From: Adiantum capillus-veneris | Taxonomy: Eukaryota; Streptophyta; Polypodiopsida; Polypodiales; Pteridaceae | NCBI GenBank assembly: GCA_014529385.2 | Contig: CM043945.1 | Coordinates: 145,927,741 to 145,991,740, forward strand | Length of the DNA stretch: 64,000 bases | Reading direction: 5' to 3' | Program-made: the position numbers and the translations under genes | In this document: positions 43,201 through 49,196 of the stretch, one piece after another | Layout: every line of letters starts with the position of its first letter | Numbering within the stretch: the first letter of the stretch is position 1 | Notes under the pieces: model-generated | What the model was told of the DNA's origin: nothing | What the model saw: the letters and a program-made list of their open reading frames with translations, nothing else | Database searches by the model: none

Positions 43201-46200
43201 ATGGGGTGCCACCGTCGAATCTCATCCAAGGAGCCACCCTCCTTGGGAATGAGGTAAATTAGACCCTCACTCATGCTGTTAGGCATCACTCCTGTGTGCA
43301 AGATGTATTGAAAAGCACTACAGAGATCTGGGCCAAGCAAGTCCCAGTACTCCAAGAAAAAACTGGGAGTCAACCCATCCTCACCTAGACAGCTACCACG
43401 GGGGAGGGCACTAAGAGCCGTGTGCAGCTCCTCAAGCTTAATTGGCAACTCAAGCCTTTGACACATCTCCTCAGTCACAAGGCAAGGCATCTGTGCCCAC
43501 ACCTTCTCACTGCACGCATCCTGACGGTCTGAGTGAGGCTCTGTAGACAGTCACTCACGATAAAAGTCAGTAGCAACTGCACGCATGTCCTCGGGCTCAG
43601 AAGCAACTGAACTGTCGGGCCTCCTCAACTGACTGACCTTGCATGCGAATGCCGAGGTCCCACTGCCTCGAAGAAAGCACCAGTCACTCTGTTGCCCACC
43701 TGTGTCCACTGAGATGCCTGTCGATGGAAAGCAAACTCATGTCGCCGCTCCTTTGTGCTAACAAGCTCTTGGCGAGCCTGCTGTAGCTGCTCCTCCAACC
43801 AAAGACTGTTTGGATGCTGCTCCTGCATCCTCTGCAACGAGGCAATGCCCCGTATGAGACGTTGCTCCTCCTCTTTCGCTGCAGCCCGGCGAGCCAAAGA
43901 CTCCTGGAGAAAGAAACGGCTAATCTGAGCTAGTCTTGAGGCCACTCTGTCAGCAGGAGAATCCTGCCTGTCCAAGCTCTCTCTCCAGAGAGCCTCTACT
44001 CGCTCTCTGAGTCCTGAGTTGAGCAAGACCCTCTCTGGGATGCGAAGCATCGTGCTCCCCCTCCTCTGCCTGTCTGCCACTGTGAGGATCATTGGTGCAT
44101 GGTCCGAGAAGGAAGTCCGTGCCAGAATGCCAACTGTCCCTCCCAAGTCACTGAAATGGTCACTAGTGTAGAAGCGAAGTATCCGCGATAGATTCACTCT
44201 TCCCTCTCTGCGGTCCGAATGAGAGAAGGCTAGGCTGTCTGGGGGCCTCACAAAACTAGAGTGCTGCCACACATCCGAGACCCTCAGAGTCATACAAAAC
44301 CTCTCCCAAGCTGCCAGCTCAACTCCATGCACAATAGCATGGCTTCCAGAAATCCTGTCAGAAGGGTCCTCCAACATGTTGAAGTCCCCCACTATGCACC
44401 AGTGTTCTGCCTGCGGCAAAGACTCAACTATCTGTGACCAAAATTCTGCTGGTGCACTCGCCACATTGGGCGCATAGATGTTCAGGAAGCCCACAAGGCA
44501 ACCCTGAACCTGCATAGTAGTCCACTAAGTCTTGCGTGGCACAATAATCCCTCTGTCCACAATGCCCTGCTGAAAAGAATCCGCAATAGTCATACATACC
44601 CCACCCTAGATGCCTCCAGGTCCAAAAGCAGTTGACCAAAAGGTATCATATCGTCCACACAAGAGCTGACCACAACGTCTAATGCGGCTCTCACACAGAT
44701 GTTGCTCCTGTAGCATAAGGAGATCAATCTCTCCTCCCACAAGGGAGCGCTGAAGCTCCTGACGCAGTCGGCTCCGCTGACGCTGAAACTGGGGCCCACC
44801 AAGTCCCTGCACGTTCTATGAGACGATCCTCATGGGGAGCGAGAGAGAATAGATGCTGCAACAACAGCTAAATGTGCTATCTTCGAGGCTGGCTTGGATG
44901 GGGAGTAATCCACATCCGAGCGTCCTCTAGATAGGCGTGACTGCAAAGAGTGCATGGCCCAAGCCCAAGTAGAGCGAGCCGTCCGTAGAGCAACCTCCTC
45001 TGTCCAAGAGTCCTCATGAATGTGTACATAGCATGGCAAGCACTGCGTATCGGCAAAGAAGTAGACCACAATGTGTCTACATCTTGCTGTATCTGGAGGG
45101 GTCACCGCAAACTTGGCCAGTAGCCACAAAGTCTGAAGCATGTCTGTAACTCCTAGTTCTCCCATGTGGTGAGAGAACTCTAGGATCTGTGTGTGTAACC
45201 ACCCCAACACTGAGTCGAGAGTCCACTCAGTCTGGTCCCTGCCGCAAAGGGGAAAAGAGAAGCCAACTGCGGAGTCCAAGGCCTCTATCCCCCTAGCTGC
45301 AAGGAACAGAACATGGGCCCTGAAGCATGCTGCCTCATGGTCTACTGAGGGGTCGCCGAGAAAACGAGTGAAGAGGTAGTCGAAGAAGTCCCATCGGCGC
45401 CGCATGTCCATGCTCGTCAGACCACGAGGGATAGCTGCAAAAGGGGACGTCTGTACCTGTAGAGGGGGTCGCAAGAAAGGCTGTCCCTCTCTCGCCAAGC
45501 GACTCGTGGCAAAGGCGCTGCCAAGAGATCTCCTAGCAGCCGGAGATGGCCCTGCCCCCTGGGTCGGCTCTGGAACTGGAGCGGGAGGGGGGGGAGTAGG
45601 AGTAGGGGGAAGAGGTGGAGAAGAGGGGCTAGGGGGAGCGGCAGAGGTTGAGGGGCCGGGGGAGGAGGCGGCAGAAGTAGGAGGCGGGAGGGAGGATGAT
45701 GAGGAGTGGGGGAACTCTTGGGGGGGAGGGGTTGTCGAGGGTGAAGCTGAGGTGGGGGCTGGAGGAGGGACCTCATCCTGCTCAAAAGGACTGAAACGGT
45801 TCCCCGTGGGAACCGACTACTGCTGGGCAGGCGCCAGAGGACCACTCTGAGTGCCAGGCTGTCGCTGTGCCCCTTGCCGTCGTCGACCACGATCTAGACG
45901 AACTGTTACAAAATCAGCATGGCTTTTGTGCTTATGCACGGCTTATGCACAACCGTTCAATCTTTTCACAAAGTTTGTCTCATGAGGAGGTCGAAGCTTT
46001 CCTTAAAGCATTGGGCTTACTTCCTTTTGTGGATTTTACATTAGAGTGTGACACTTCTCTCTACATGAGCACTAGCTCATGTTCACTCCCACAGGGGATT
46101 TGTTACCATATTATCATTTGTGGTAGTGATGTGTGTGAATTCCCTTAGGACTGTCGATTAGTTTTTTACGTTCTAGGGTTTTTCCGCCGGCTTGTATGTA

Positions 46201-49108
46201 CAGGCATCATTCTAGGACTAGCCTTATCTTTGTGTTAGCACGTTCAATATTACAACTTACAACTTCTTGTGCTGTGTGCCTTGCCTGCATCTTCTCCATC
46301 TTCACAACCCTATTTTCATCATGATTTCTCAAGTGATAGTGTGGACCAAAGTACAGAGCAGTAGTACACTTTTGGTTGGGAACTGGAAATTTGAAGGTGA
46401 TGGTGCTCACACTCTCATCTCTCTGACCTTAGATGCGATCTCAAGATTAGTCAGATATGTTCTATCAGCATCACTACAGCTAGTGGACTACCTCAGTATT
46501 GGGTCAGTATACTAGTCTTGTCTTGAGTCTAGAGTGTTCAAAGGCCTAAGTGCACAATCACCCTCGCTCTTCACAACTGTGGCTCAGTACCTCCATGTAT
46601 TTGGGTTACTGGTTCTGGTATGTTGCTGAGCGTGCTGCCAGCTGTCCCTTTGTATTGGTAATGTGGTATGGTCCATTGCTGTTGATTATTTAGGCCATTT
46701 TCTGTGCACTCTTGTTAGTGCTCTTATTCATAATTCATTGTAGCTACGTCCTCTATGTCACTTGTTGACAGTCTATTATCTGTTGTTTATATTAGTTATT
46801 TTGAGTGAGATTTTCTGCATAATGCGGAGAGGCGACTCATGCTACTTAAGAGCAAGATATAGAGACTTTTGCTACACCCCCCCTTCATTGTACTATTTAC
46901 ATAGATCCTTTGTGTAGTATGAGAGCAGGGGAGAGATGTACATGTTGGATGCCTTGTGTAGGAAACTTCACCAAGTAGTTTTGTATGGCATGAAACTGTC
47001 ATCTAGGATGCGTGCATAATCACTGCTTATTAAGCTCCCATTTTTTAGGACAGGCAGCGGAGATAGGAGGTGGGCCTGAGATGTGGTAAGTTGTGTAAAC
47101 TTTACCTGGGGCGCTTTTGCCACTTTGCTACAGGGCTTGTTTAGTAGAGAGAGTAGGAAAATATTCTTTTCTAGAGGTCCAGGAGAATAGAGTTTGATAT
47201 GAAAACTTGATGTATGGTCACATGCACAGTGAAAGACATTGTGAGCAATGTCTTTCACATAATTTGAAAGATATTTCTTATTGAAAAACTAGCACTGTAA
47301 AGGTGGCAGAATTCTTGCAAATGCAAACCACTGAGCGGCCAGGAAGGACAAGACCCAGCCAATGTACAGAATTGATATTAAAAGGTAGATCATAGACAAA
47401 AGAAACCCATTTTATATGAGTGCTCATAAAGGTTGTACCATGTCAGGAAAAGATGTGAACCATTTCACAGATGCTGATGCACAGGGCAATGCTAGGGATC
47501 ATACTGTATGGCAAGACTATGTGGCAGACTAAGGCGGTCACGGTTTGGCCCTGTACTCTCAGGATCTCTCAGTGTTGTACTGTCCGTTTGTATGTTTCTG
47601 GTTCTGTCCGTTTACTGGCTGTTCTTATCCATTGGCAACCTTTAAGGCCAAACATACACAACCTTGTCTCGGTATAGGTCCACATCAGTGTGATTTTCTT
47701 TTTCCTGTTTCAACCGAAAAGCTTCTCCGTTTAAAACATTTTCAGTCTGAAGTTGGTGTTCCAATAAATTAGAATTTTGTTGCTCTTGACAGTTCTATGG
47801 CAGAGTTGATGAGGAGATGCGGAATGGTAGGAGCGTTCACAAGTGGATTCCTGGCGAGATGGTTAGATGTAACATCCTTCTCTGCTGTATGATTTTGGAT
47901 TAACATTGGTTTGGACGTCTGTATTAATACTGTCTATGTATCATTGCATTGTTTCCTTTGGGTGTTGGGTTGGTGTGACAGTCTGATGTGCTGACCTTAT
48001 GTTCAGGTTGAAGCAGTTGCCTATGACAATCCCATCCCAGGGTACCATACTAGCAATACAATCAATTTACGACTGTGGGCTGCAAAGCCCAGTGGTGGTT
48101 TCGACATGGTAAGTTTAAATTAAAGTTTACATATGTTTTCTGGCTATTGTTAGCGATGAGGCTGGTTGGCTGTTATTAGTAGTAAGGTTTGTGTACATTT
48201 ATTTTGATCGATTGAATACATGGTCTATGCACACAGTCTCAAGTGGACTGCCAGGTTTGAATAAAACAAAGTCAAGAGTTCTCACACTTCTATGAAATTT
48301 TGATATTTTTTTTGTTTTGCTGAAGGAAGCATTCAATACTGGAGATTATGTCAATGCCATTCTCAACAAGCAGAAAGCTGAAGCAATCAGCAGTATTCTT
48401 TACCCTGATGATCGCTCATACCAGGTTCTTACAATTGCAAAACTTTTCTTCTTTGTTATAGTATTGGGATACCTACCAATCTTTTGCATATTTATTCCAT
48501 TCTCATCCCTTAGGTGGTCATGAGCAAAAGCAAGAAGTTGGTGTGATTTTTGCTATTTTGATTTTCTGCTGTCTTCTGTACCTTTAAGTTGTTACATATG
48601 GATTTAAAAATTATGGATTTTGTTTTCAAAAAGGTATCACCTTAGTTTTCCTCCTGAACTGGCAATGGTGTCGTTGGATGTAGGGAAAGGAGCTACGCTT
48701 GAAGCAACAGTATTTTTTTGTTTCAGCTTCATTACAAGACATAGTAAGGCGGTACAAGGACTCCCATTCAAACTTTGAAGAGTTTTCAAACAAGGTTATG
48801 CCATCAACAGCGTGTTTTTGAGCCTTCTTAGCATGATGCAATTTTGTTTAATTGGTTTTATAGAACTTACACAACATGTTTTGTGAAATATTATGCTGCA
48901 GGTTGCATTGCACTTGAATGATACACACCCAGCAATAGCAGTTGCTGAGCTTATGCGAATGCTGATTGATGAAGAGTGGTTAGAATGGAAGGAGGCATGG
49001 AACATCGTGACCCGAGTTTTCTCCCTAACTAATCACACTATAATTTCAGAATCATTTGAAAAATGGCCAGTTGAGCTGATGGAAAGCCTTCTGCCTCGTC
49101 ACCTTCAA
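16492..49108 (+). CDS. PHS: Alpha-1,4-glucan (starch/glycogen) phosphorylase, partial: nine exons
   Basis: Glycosyltransferase family 35 enzyme that removes terminal glucose from alpha-1,4-glucan with phosphate, giving glucose-1-phosphate; in plants it acts in plastid or cytosol. Exons: 16492-16606, 31099-31199, 31290-31381, 31457-31592, 47793-47861, 48007-48108, 48326-48424, 48684-48794, 48902-49108; joined, 1032 bases = 344 codons with no stop. Family blocks in order: [52 protein letters not shown] near [42 protein letters not shown] and LLPRHLQ. These span about residues 50-400 of the usual roughly 840, so the PLP-lysine half and the N-terminus are outside. The plastid-specific insertion of plant enzymes lies further on, so isoform and location cannot be told. 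All introns are GT-AG; three are filled by transposons. No stop or frameshift is seen, so the gene is probably alive. Confidence 0.9.
16607..17548. other. Intron A, left part without recognised elements
   Basis: Intron A spans 16607-31098 (14,492 bases). This first 940 bases hold no recognisable mobile gene. A run of C (about 17511-17520) precedes the LINE3 fragment. Confidence 0.6.
17549..17898 (-). pseudogene. LINE3-family 3' end fragment
   Basis: On the minus strand this matches the last 350 bases of the larger LINE3 (19876-26424). The shared features are a zinc-binding-domain tail ([20 protein letters not shown] compared with [20 protein letters not shown]), the 3' UTR with GGTTTTCCTC and GAGGTTTCCC, and the end GATTTACAAA. 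It is 5'-truncated into the neighbouring (AC)n tract. Confidence 0.75.
17899..18101 (+). repeat. Compound microsatellite (AC)n-(GCTCAC)n-(CT)n
   Basis: A tract of about 36 bases of AC is followed by about 21 perfect copies of the hexamer GCTCAC (about 17936-18064), then about 36 bases of CT. The hexamer copies show no substitutions by eye. It sits exactly between a LINE3 5' truncation point and a LINE2 5' truncation point. Arg-Ser or Ala-His repeat proteins read from it are artefacts. Confidence 0.95.
18098..19646 (+). pseudogene. LINE2-family non-LTR retrotransposon, 5'-truncated (copy b)
   Basis: It begins in the last part of reverse transcriptase ([21 protein letters not shown], the same as ETRLTKAYAALGGLERMCS in copy c). 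It continues through a linker ([38 protein letters not shown]) to the C-terminal zinc-binding module ([27 protein letters not shown]) and a basic tail ([20 protein letters not shown]). Several frameshifts and stops occur (near 18200, 18390 and 18745). The 3' UTR ends in (CATTT)n, the LINE2 tail. The 5' junction lies inside a (CT)n tract. Confidence 0.8.
19412..19875 (+). repeat. Tandem duplication of the LINE2 3' UTR
   Basis: The segment TCTTGTGATTCAGCTATCCC ... TTAATATAACATTTCATTTC occurs twice head to tail (about 19412-19650 and 19651-19875), each copy ending in the CATTT tail. The two differ at only a few positions. Confidence 0.9.
20143..20700 (-). pseudogene. LINE3 RT-associated zinc-binding domain (zf-RVT type)
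   Basis: The frame reads [40 protein letters not shown] and a Trp/Phe-rich end ([12 protein letters not shown]). The order L-P-x-x-x-x-L, C-x-x-C, H-x-x-W-x-C is that of the zf-RVT domain found at the C-terminus of many plant LINEs. It follows the reverse transcriptase after a linker ([13 protein letters not shown]...). Confidence 0.8.
20932..22927 (-). pseudogene. LINE3 reverse transcriptase
   Basis: This is the enzyme that copies element RNA at a nicked target. Motifs in order: [51 protein letters not shown], motif A ([19 protein letters not shown]), [17 protein letters not shown], and catalytic [11 protein letters not shown]. The thumb region follows ([11 protein letters not shown]-like, [14 protein letters not shown]). 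The frame changes around 21960-22030, 21480-21700 and 21411. An N-terminal linker (22764-22927) contains [20 protein letters not shown]. No intact copy remains. Confidence 0.88.
22928..24217 (+). repeat. NA-family solo LTR inside LINE3
   Basis: It starts TGTCACGTGACACATCC and ends CGCTGCACCTAACA. It is 1290 bases long, with TATATAAG at 23253-23260, a unit-rich TAGCGTTTT region (23340-23840) and the CCACTCTCG/CGAGAGTGG hairpin near 23970. It is flanked by ATCCA (22923-22927) and GTCCA (24218-24222), an imperfect 5-base target duplication. LINE3 coding sequence resumes on both sides. Confidence 0.9.
24218..25069 (-). pseudogene. LINE3 AP-type endonuclease
   Basis: This enzyme nicks the target DNA to prime reverse transcription. 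The frame starts [15 protein letters not shown] (catalytic Asn), then [10 protein letters not shown] (catalytic Glu), [22 protein letters not shown] (GDFN motif), and, after a frame change near 24506, [11 protein letters not shown] and [13 protein letters not shown] (the SDH motif with the catalytic His). All expected catalytic positions of the exonuclease-endonuclease-phosphatase fold can be read, but in two frames. Its C-terminus is cut by the NA solo LTR. Confidence 0.85.
25107..26338 (-). pseudogene. LINE3 ORF1 (nucleic-acid-binding, zinc knuckle)
   Basis: Two overlapping frames make up ORF1. The N-terminal half (26338 to about 25900) has a Met-rich start and FFPGKMPTA. The middle (25886-25608) has [35 protein letters not shown] and a CX2CX4HX4C knuckle ([14 protein letters not shown]). 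This resembles the DUF4283-plus-zinc-knuckle layout common in plant LINE ORF1. The C-terminal part (25601-25107) is Pro/Lys/Ser-rich and disordered. The role is RNA binding in the transposition particle, by family analogy. A frame break near 25890 makes it a pseudogene. Confidence 0.7.
26425..27549. other. Intron A, stretch with microsatellite only
   Basis: No mobile gene is recognised. An (AC)n-type tract lies at 26883-26938. Around 27130-27300 a CCATTCC-rich sequence repeats itself imperfectly (ATTCCATGTG at about 27194 and 27271), a weak local duplication. Confidence 0.5.
26883..26938 (+). repeat. (AC)n microsatellite with GCAC interruptions
   Basis: CA dinucleotides are interrupted by ACGC and ATGC units. 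Confidence 0.9.
27590..27900 (+). repeat. Relic related to the Penelope-like element tail
   Basis: This stretch matches 63120-63400 downstream of the Penelope-like reverse transcriptase. Shared blocks include TTCATTATGGCTGAGT (TTCATCATGGTTGAGT there), GGGCACTGACGAGGTTAGT (GGGCACCGACGACGTGAGT) and CTATGCATGATGAAGCTGAT (CTATGCATGATAAAGGTGAT). It also contains a short (GT)n. No coding region of that element precedes it here. Confidence 0.6.
29546..29788 (+). pseudogene. Possible Copia-type Gag fragment
   Basis: The frame of 80 codons includes [20 protein letters not shown] followed by NDLPKQMLE. Copia Gag proteins typically have a helix of the form F-x-x-I-x-x-x-L followed by SLP, so the match is suggestive only. 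No zinc knuckle, protease, integrase or LTR is found nearby. It could also be chance. Confidence 0.3.
30759..30810. repeat. Perfect 18-bp inverted repeat (hairpin)
   Basis: Left arm CTCTCATCAAACTGTCCA (30759-30776) and right arm TGGACAGTTTGATGAGAG (30793-30810) are exact reverse complements around a 16-base loop. It lies within intron A, sense to the gene, outside any recognised element. Confidence 0.9.
31099..31199 (+). CDS. PHS: Phosphorylase exon B
   Basis: Completes the Gly codon, then reads [12 protein letters not shown] to LAEQ (33 residues). Acceptor TTTTTGTCAG; donor GTTGGT at 31200, a non-consensus donor whose use is supported by the in-frame join to exon C. Confidence 0.9.
31290..31381 (+). 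CDS. PHS: Phosphorylase exon C
   Basis: Reads [20 protein letters not shown] to PAW plus two bases. The [11 protein letters not shown] block is the most conserved N-terminal signature of the family. Acceptor GGTGTGCAG; donor GTATGA at 31382. Intron B is 90 bases. Confidence 0.92.
31457..31592 (+). CDS. PHS: Phosphorylase exon D
   Basis: Reads [14 protein letters not shown] to VSYSVK, with GNPWEVER in the middle (45 residues). Acceptor TGTTCTCAG; donor GTGAGC at 31593. Intron C is 75 bases. Confidence 0.92.
31593..32369. other. Intron D, left part; minor LTR-element-like scraps
   Basis: Intron D runs 31593-47792 (16,200 bases). Here two related blocks, TTTTTTTGGCACGCCTGGTG (about 31849) and TTATTTTGGCATGCATGATG (about 31922), resemble the sequence that follows the 5' LTR of GY1 (TTTTTGGCACGCCCGGTGGG, minus strand near 57890). 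They may be relics of a related element. No coding domain is seen. Confidence 0.4.
32370..32763 (-). other. 3' spacer of chromovirus CH-C
   Basis: On the minus strand this matches the spacers of CH-A and CH-B. Shared blocks include CGGCAACGTATTTAGCAATCGCATCTA and CCGAAATGCTGCAGTCATTTCGTCTATC, seen here in plus orientation. Its chromodomain continues at 39982 after the nested NA insertions. No CH LTR is found at its left end. Confidence 0.75.
32764..33642 (+). repeat. NA solo LTR, left part (interrupted by NA1)
   Basis: Begins TGTCACGTGACACATCT at 32764 and runs through the NA blocks to AATCATAAGTAGACC, where NA1 is inserted. The rest of this LTR is at 39711-39964. The preceding bases GGTTT (32759-32763) match GGTTC after its other end, an imperfect target duplication. 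Confidence 0.88.
33967..33974 (+). promoter_or_regulatory. TATA box of NA1 5' LTR
   Basis: TATATAAG, followed by GCAACCC. The same box is conserved in NA LTR copies at 23253-23260 and 38830-38837, which supports it as the element promoter. Confidence 0.7.
34605..34626 (+). repeat. Conserved hairpin in NA LTR
   Basis: CCACTCTCG, loop CCGA, CGAGAGTGG: nine perfect base pairs with a four-base loop. It is also present in the 3' LTR (about 39464-39485) and in the solo LTR near 23970. It lies downstream of the TATA box, so it is expected in the transcript. Confidence 0.8.
34852..34863 (+). promoter_or_regulatory. Primer-binding site, initiator-Met tRNA type (NA1)
   Basis: TGGTATCAGAGC, one base after the 5' LTR end. 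This is the standard complement of the plant initiator-Met tRNA 3' end. Confidence 0.92.
34981..35428 (+). repeat. 224-base tandem duplication in NA1 leader
   Basis: Units 34981-35204 and 35205-35428 both start AGTGACGGGAATCCCAAG and end GCAAGCGAAAGAAA, with only a few differences. The matching NA2 leader (about 6190-6400, minus) carries one version. The leader is non-coding and may hold packaging signals (inference). Confidence 0.9.
35511..36990 (+). pseudogene. NA1 Gag (coiled coil, capsid, zinc knuckle)
   Basis: One frame starting [17 protein letters not shown], interrupted by stops near 35928, 36243, 36657 and 36987. A Pro/Ser segment ([13 protein letters not shown]) comes first, then a long charged coiled coil with a repeated [20 protein letters not shown] unit. 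The retrotransposon Gag capsid follows ([49 protein letters not shown]), and a CX2CX4HX4C knuckle, [14 protein letters not shown], at 36852-36893. This is the classic Ty3/gypsy-type Gag layout; it would form the particle and bind the RNA. The start is supported by the matching start in NA2. Several stops are TAG where CAG is plausible, consistent with C-to-T decay. Confidence 0.85.
37019..37636 (+). CDS. NA1 aspartic-protease-like domain with acidic linker
   Basis: Retropepsin-like fold of LTR elements, which would cleave Gag. [20 protein letters not shown] carries the active-site loop, but as Asp-Pro-Gly-Ser instead of Asp-Ser/Thr-Gly, so activity is doubtful. [17 protein letters not shown] matches the conserved second half. 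A His/Asp-rich linker follows ([19 protein letters not shown]). The stop at 37634 (TAA) stands where NA2 has GAA, so the frame once continued into the next domain; both are in the same reading frame. The upstream frame joins Gag by a shift around 37020. It is intact as written from the Met at 37019, but probably once part of a longer polyprotein. Confidence 0.75.
   Translation: MYGRTSGHRFVILFDPGSMHDVISSSLVERARLEVSPRSIEVSGFRPGMDALITEECFGVLFEIQETAFTRRFVVSPLSGCDMILGIRWFRDNDALMKFAANTITLNAGSDSPIVIHGEDIAPSPSLIAYMQDKVERIRDKEILSISSSPKHDTQDLHDYEKHDDLDDNDQHDDLHEEDVIVHKDDVLVDAFSSEANLVVDSINH
37646..38362 (+). CDS. NA-family conserved C-terminal protein of unknown function
   Basis: I do not recognise this 238-residue product. 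It lies where reverse transcriptase would start in an autonomous element. It shows blocks conserved with NA2 ([47 protein letters not shown]), then a hydrophobic stretch ([17 protein letters not shown], possibly membrane-associated), then [16 protein letters not shown]. No polymerase, RNase H or integrase motif is present. The stop at 38360 is TAG where NA2 has CAG, and similarity continues beyond it ([15 protein letters not shown]), so the ancestral protein was about 50 residues longer. It is in the same frame as the protease-like domain. It may be a degenerate captured gene or an element-specific factor. Confidence 0.6.
   Translation: MAFESRFTDLSQEDSIDPEEAILPLEPWSKEPSQEVLCVRMIDTHALFECFIRDGFLYFSQHRYVIPFPRHDILYVEHVSIMDEHECMRIVHEKLKGMYVRKSHSMSLPWHDTVSERAHESMSTKHGHFHCILPQLIDFNQTDKIRAHCLHVFDEWVVTPSLCSSTLHTQSLEKTIFFSFTLHGMGMFMVLCWRWFQEFSAMEILEDGSSRSLDVVEALKELQKTLCRFRCGPKKQAL
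38489..38505 (+). other. Polypurine tract of NA1
   Basis: TTGAAAAGGAGGGGA precedes the 3' LTR directly. NA2 has the matching purine run on its strand (4499-4515). Confidence 0.8.
38506..39710 (+). repeat. 3' LTR of NA1
   Basis: 1205 bases with the same ends and order of blocks as the 5' LTR. TATATAAG at 38830-38837; C run of about 25 at 38912-38936. Only scattered substitutions separate the two LTRs. Confidence 0.95.
39711..39964 (+). repeat. NA solo LTR, right part
   Basis: Continues the LTR left at 33642 (AGACC then GCTCTCGCCATAGAG...), ending CCGCTGTACCTTACA at 39964. It is followed by GGTTC, against GGTTT at the other end. Confidence 0.88.
39982..40180 (-). pseudogene. Chromodomain of chromovirus CH-C
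   Basis: The minus strand reads [39 protein letters not shown], matching the chromodomains at 1396-1632 and 10108-10320. One extra residue occurs in the acidic core (MEKEDLAD). Upstream it degenerates into GC-rich sequence and the G homopolymer; nothing else of integrase remains. Confidence 0.8.
40181..40359. repeat. GC-rich junction with 29-base G homopolymer
   Basis: A run of about 29 G (40224-40252) lies between the CH-C relic and an NA LTR piece. Length is likely uncertain in the assembly. Confidence 0.8.
40360..40496 (+). repeat. NA LTR 3' end fragment
   Basis: Matches the last 140 bases of the NA LTR: TTTGTGATCATTTGCACTCTC, GGAAGGCTCTCCCTTCCGTAAG, CACTCATCTTGAGGAAAG, ending GCACCTTATA. 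The rest of the LTR is missing. It abuts the LINE1 3' truncation. Confidence 0.8.
40781..41182 (-). pseudogene. LINE1 C-terminal zinc-binding domain
   Basis: The frame reads [20 protein letters not shown], then [20 protein letters not shown], then [20 protein letters not shown]. The L-x-x-H-x-A-x-x-x-G...C...E-x-x-x-H-C-x-W-x-C order is that of the RT zinc-binding domain. It continues ORF2 after a linker with several stops. Confidence 0.75.
41851..43502 (-). pseudogene. LINE1 reverse transcriptase
   Basis: Motifs in order: [47 protein letters not shown], motif [28 protein letters not shown] (read after a one-base shift near 42840), and the catalytic block [12 protein letters not shown]. The second residue of the usual (F/Y)ADD is Gly here; the plus-strand sister copy keeps FADD. 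A thumb region follows ([16 protein letters not shown]). The frame before 42840 and the frame after 42783 are each long and open (240 and 310 codons), so a single indel separates a nearly intact polymerase. Confidence 0.88.
43625..44812 (-). pseudogene. LINE1 AP-type endonuclease and linker
   Basis: Seen are [25 protein letters not shown] (catalytic Glu), a stop near GPGGI, then a 296-codon frame with [25 protein letters not shown], a [10 protein letters not shown] block and [12 protein letters not shown] (catalytic Asp/His). A long charged helix region follows ([29 protein letters not shown]), which links endonuclease to reverse transcriptase. The start Asn motif reads NVQGLGG. Two stops (about 44605 and 44525) break it. 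Confidence 0.85.
44830..45890 (-). pseudogene. LINE1 ORF1-like protein
   Basis: An open frame (45498-44830, 222 codons) starts [20 protein letters not shown] and contains [20 protein letters not shown], a Leu-rich helical middle ([15 protein letters not shown]), [20 protein letters not shown] and a basic C-terminus. The region before it (45890-45500) is Pro-rich. No zinc knuckle is visible. Its position directly upstream of the endonuclease suggests the LINE RNA-binding ORF1 protein; I do not recognise the fold. The next frame starts within a few bases of its end. Confidence 0.55.
45891..47792. other. Intron D, right part; no gene recognised
   Basis: No mobile protein is recognised. A frame of 93 codons at 45867-46148 has no known motif and partly overlaps LINE1. 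A short hairpin is listed at 47229-47258. It ends with acceptor TTGCTCTTGACAG before 47793. Confidence 0.5.
47229..47258. repeat. Perfect 12-bp inverted repeat
   Basis: GTGAAAGACATT (47229-47240) and AATGTCTTTCAC (47247-47258) flank a six-base loop. Confidence 0.85.
47793..47861 (+). CDS. PHS: Phosphorylase exon E
   Basis: Reads [12 protein letters not shown] to KWIPGEM (23 residues), the FYG block that follows the PVK/SVK end of exon D in the family. Acceptor CTCTTGACAG; donor GTTAGA at 47862. The 16.2-kb intron before it is the largest complete intron here. Confidence 0.9.
48007..48108 (+). CDS. PHS: Phosphorylase exon F
   Basis: Reads [18 protein letters not shown] to PSGGFDM, including the conserved YD-x-P-x-PGY and LRLW blocks (34 residues). 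Acceptor ATGTTCAG; donor GTAAGT at 48109. Confidence 0.92.
48326..48424 (+). CDS. PHS: Phosphorylase exon G
   Basis: Reads [16 protein letters not shown] to LYPDDRSYQ (33 residues), matching the FN-x-GDY and LYP-(N/D)-D blocks. Acceptor TTTGCTGAAG; donor GTTCTT at 48425 is weak but required by the frame. Confidence 0.9.
48684..48794 (+). CDS. PHS: Phosphorylase exon H
   Basis: Reads [20 protein letters not shown] to EEFSNK (37 residues), the GKELRLKQ(Q/E) and LQDI-(V/I)-RR blocks. Acceptor TTGGATGTAG; donor GTTATG at 48795. A tempting internal TTTGTTTCAG at about 48717-48726 is coding, since the frame runs straight through it. Confidence 0.9.
48902..49108 (+). CDS. PHS: Phosphorylase exon I (last one in view)
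   Basis: Reads [20 protein letters not shown] to ESLLPRHLQ (69 residues). NDTHP is the family hallmark before the inter-domain region. Acceptor TTATGCTGCAG; donor GTAAGA at 49109. No further exon was found in the remaining 14.9 kb of the window. Confidence 0.92.
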
Positions 49109-49196
49109 GTAAGACTAAATGAAATATTTATTGATTGAATTTTATGTATCTACTGTTGTACTCTAAAGATGAAAATCTAACTAGGTTCAGAGATAA

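Larger units (their letters stand above)
40497..45890 (-). mobile_element. LINE1: near full-length non-LTR retrotransposon (minus strand)
   Basis: Right to left: ORF1 (45890-44830), AP endonuclease (44812 to about 43900), reverse transcriptase (43502-42000), a C-terminal zinc-binding domain (about 41180-40900) and part of the tail. The last 270 bases or so present in the plus-strand copy (11785-14430) are missing. It lies antisense within intron D of the phosphorylase. Breaks are few (a handful of stops plus a frameshift at about 42840), so it is better preserved than the other LINEs. Confidence 0.88.

Noticed and set aside
45404-45850. Gly-rich 148-codon plus-strand frame
   Set aside because: It is the antisense of the Pro-rich ORF1 region of LINE1; the LINE strand explains it.
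45867-46148. 93-codon frame starting [20 protein letters not shown]
   Set aside because: No family match known to me; starts inside LINE1 and has no second copy for comparison. Left as unassigned.
48717-48726. TTTGTTTCAG as an exon H acceptor
   Set aside because: The frame and family match run through it ([11 protein letters not shown]); the real acceptor is before 48684.
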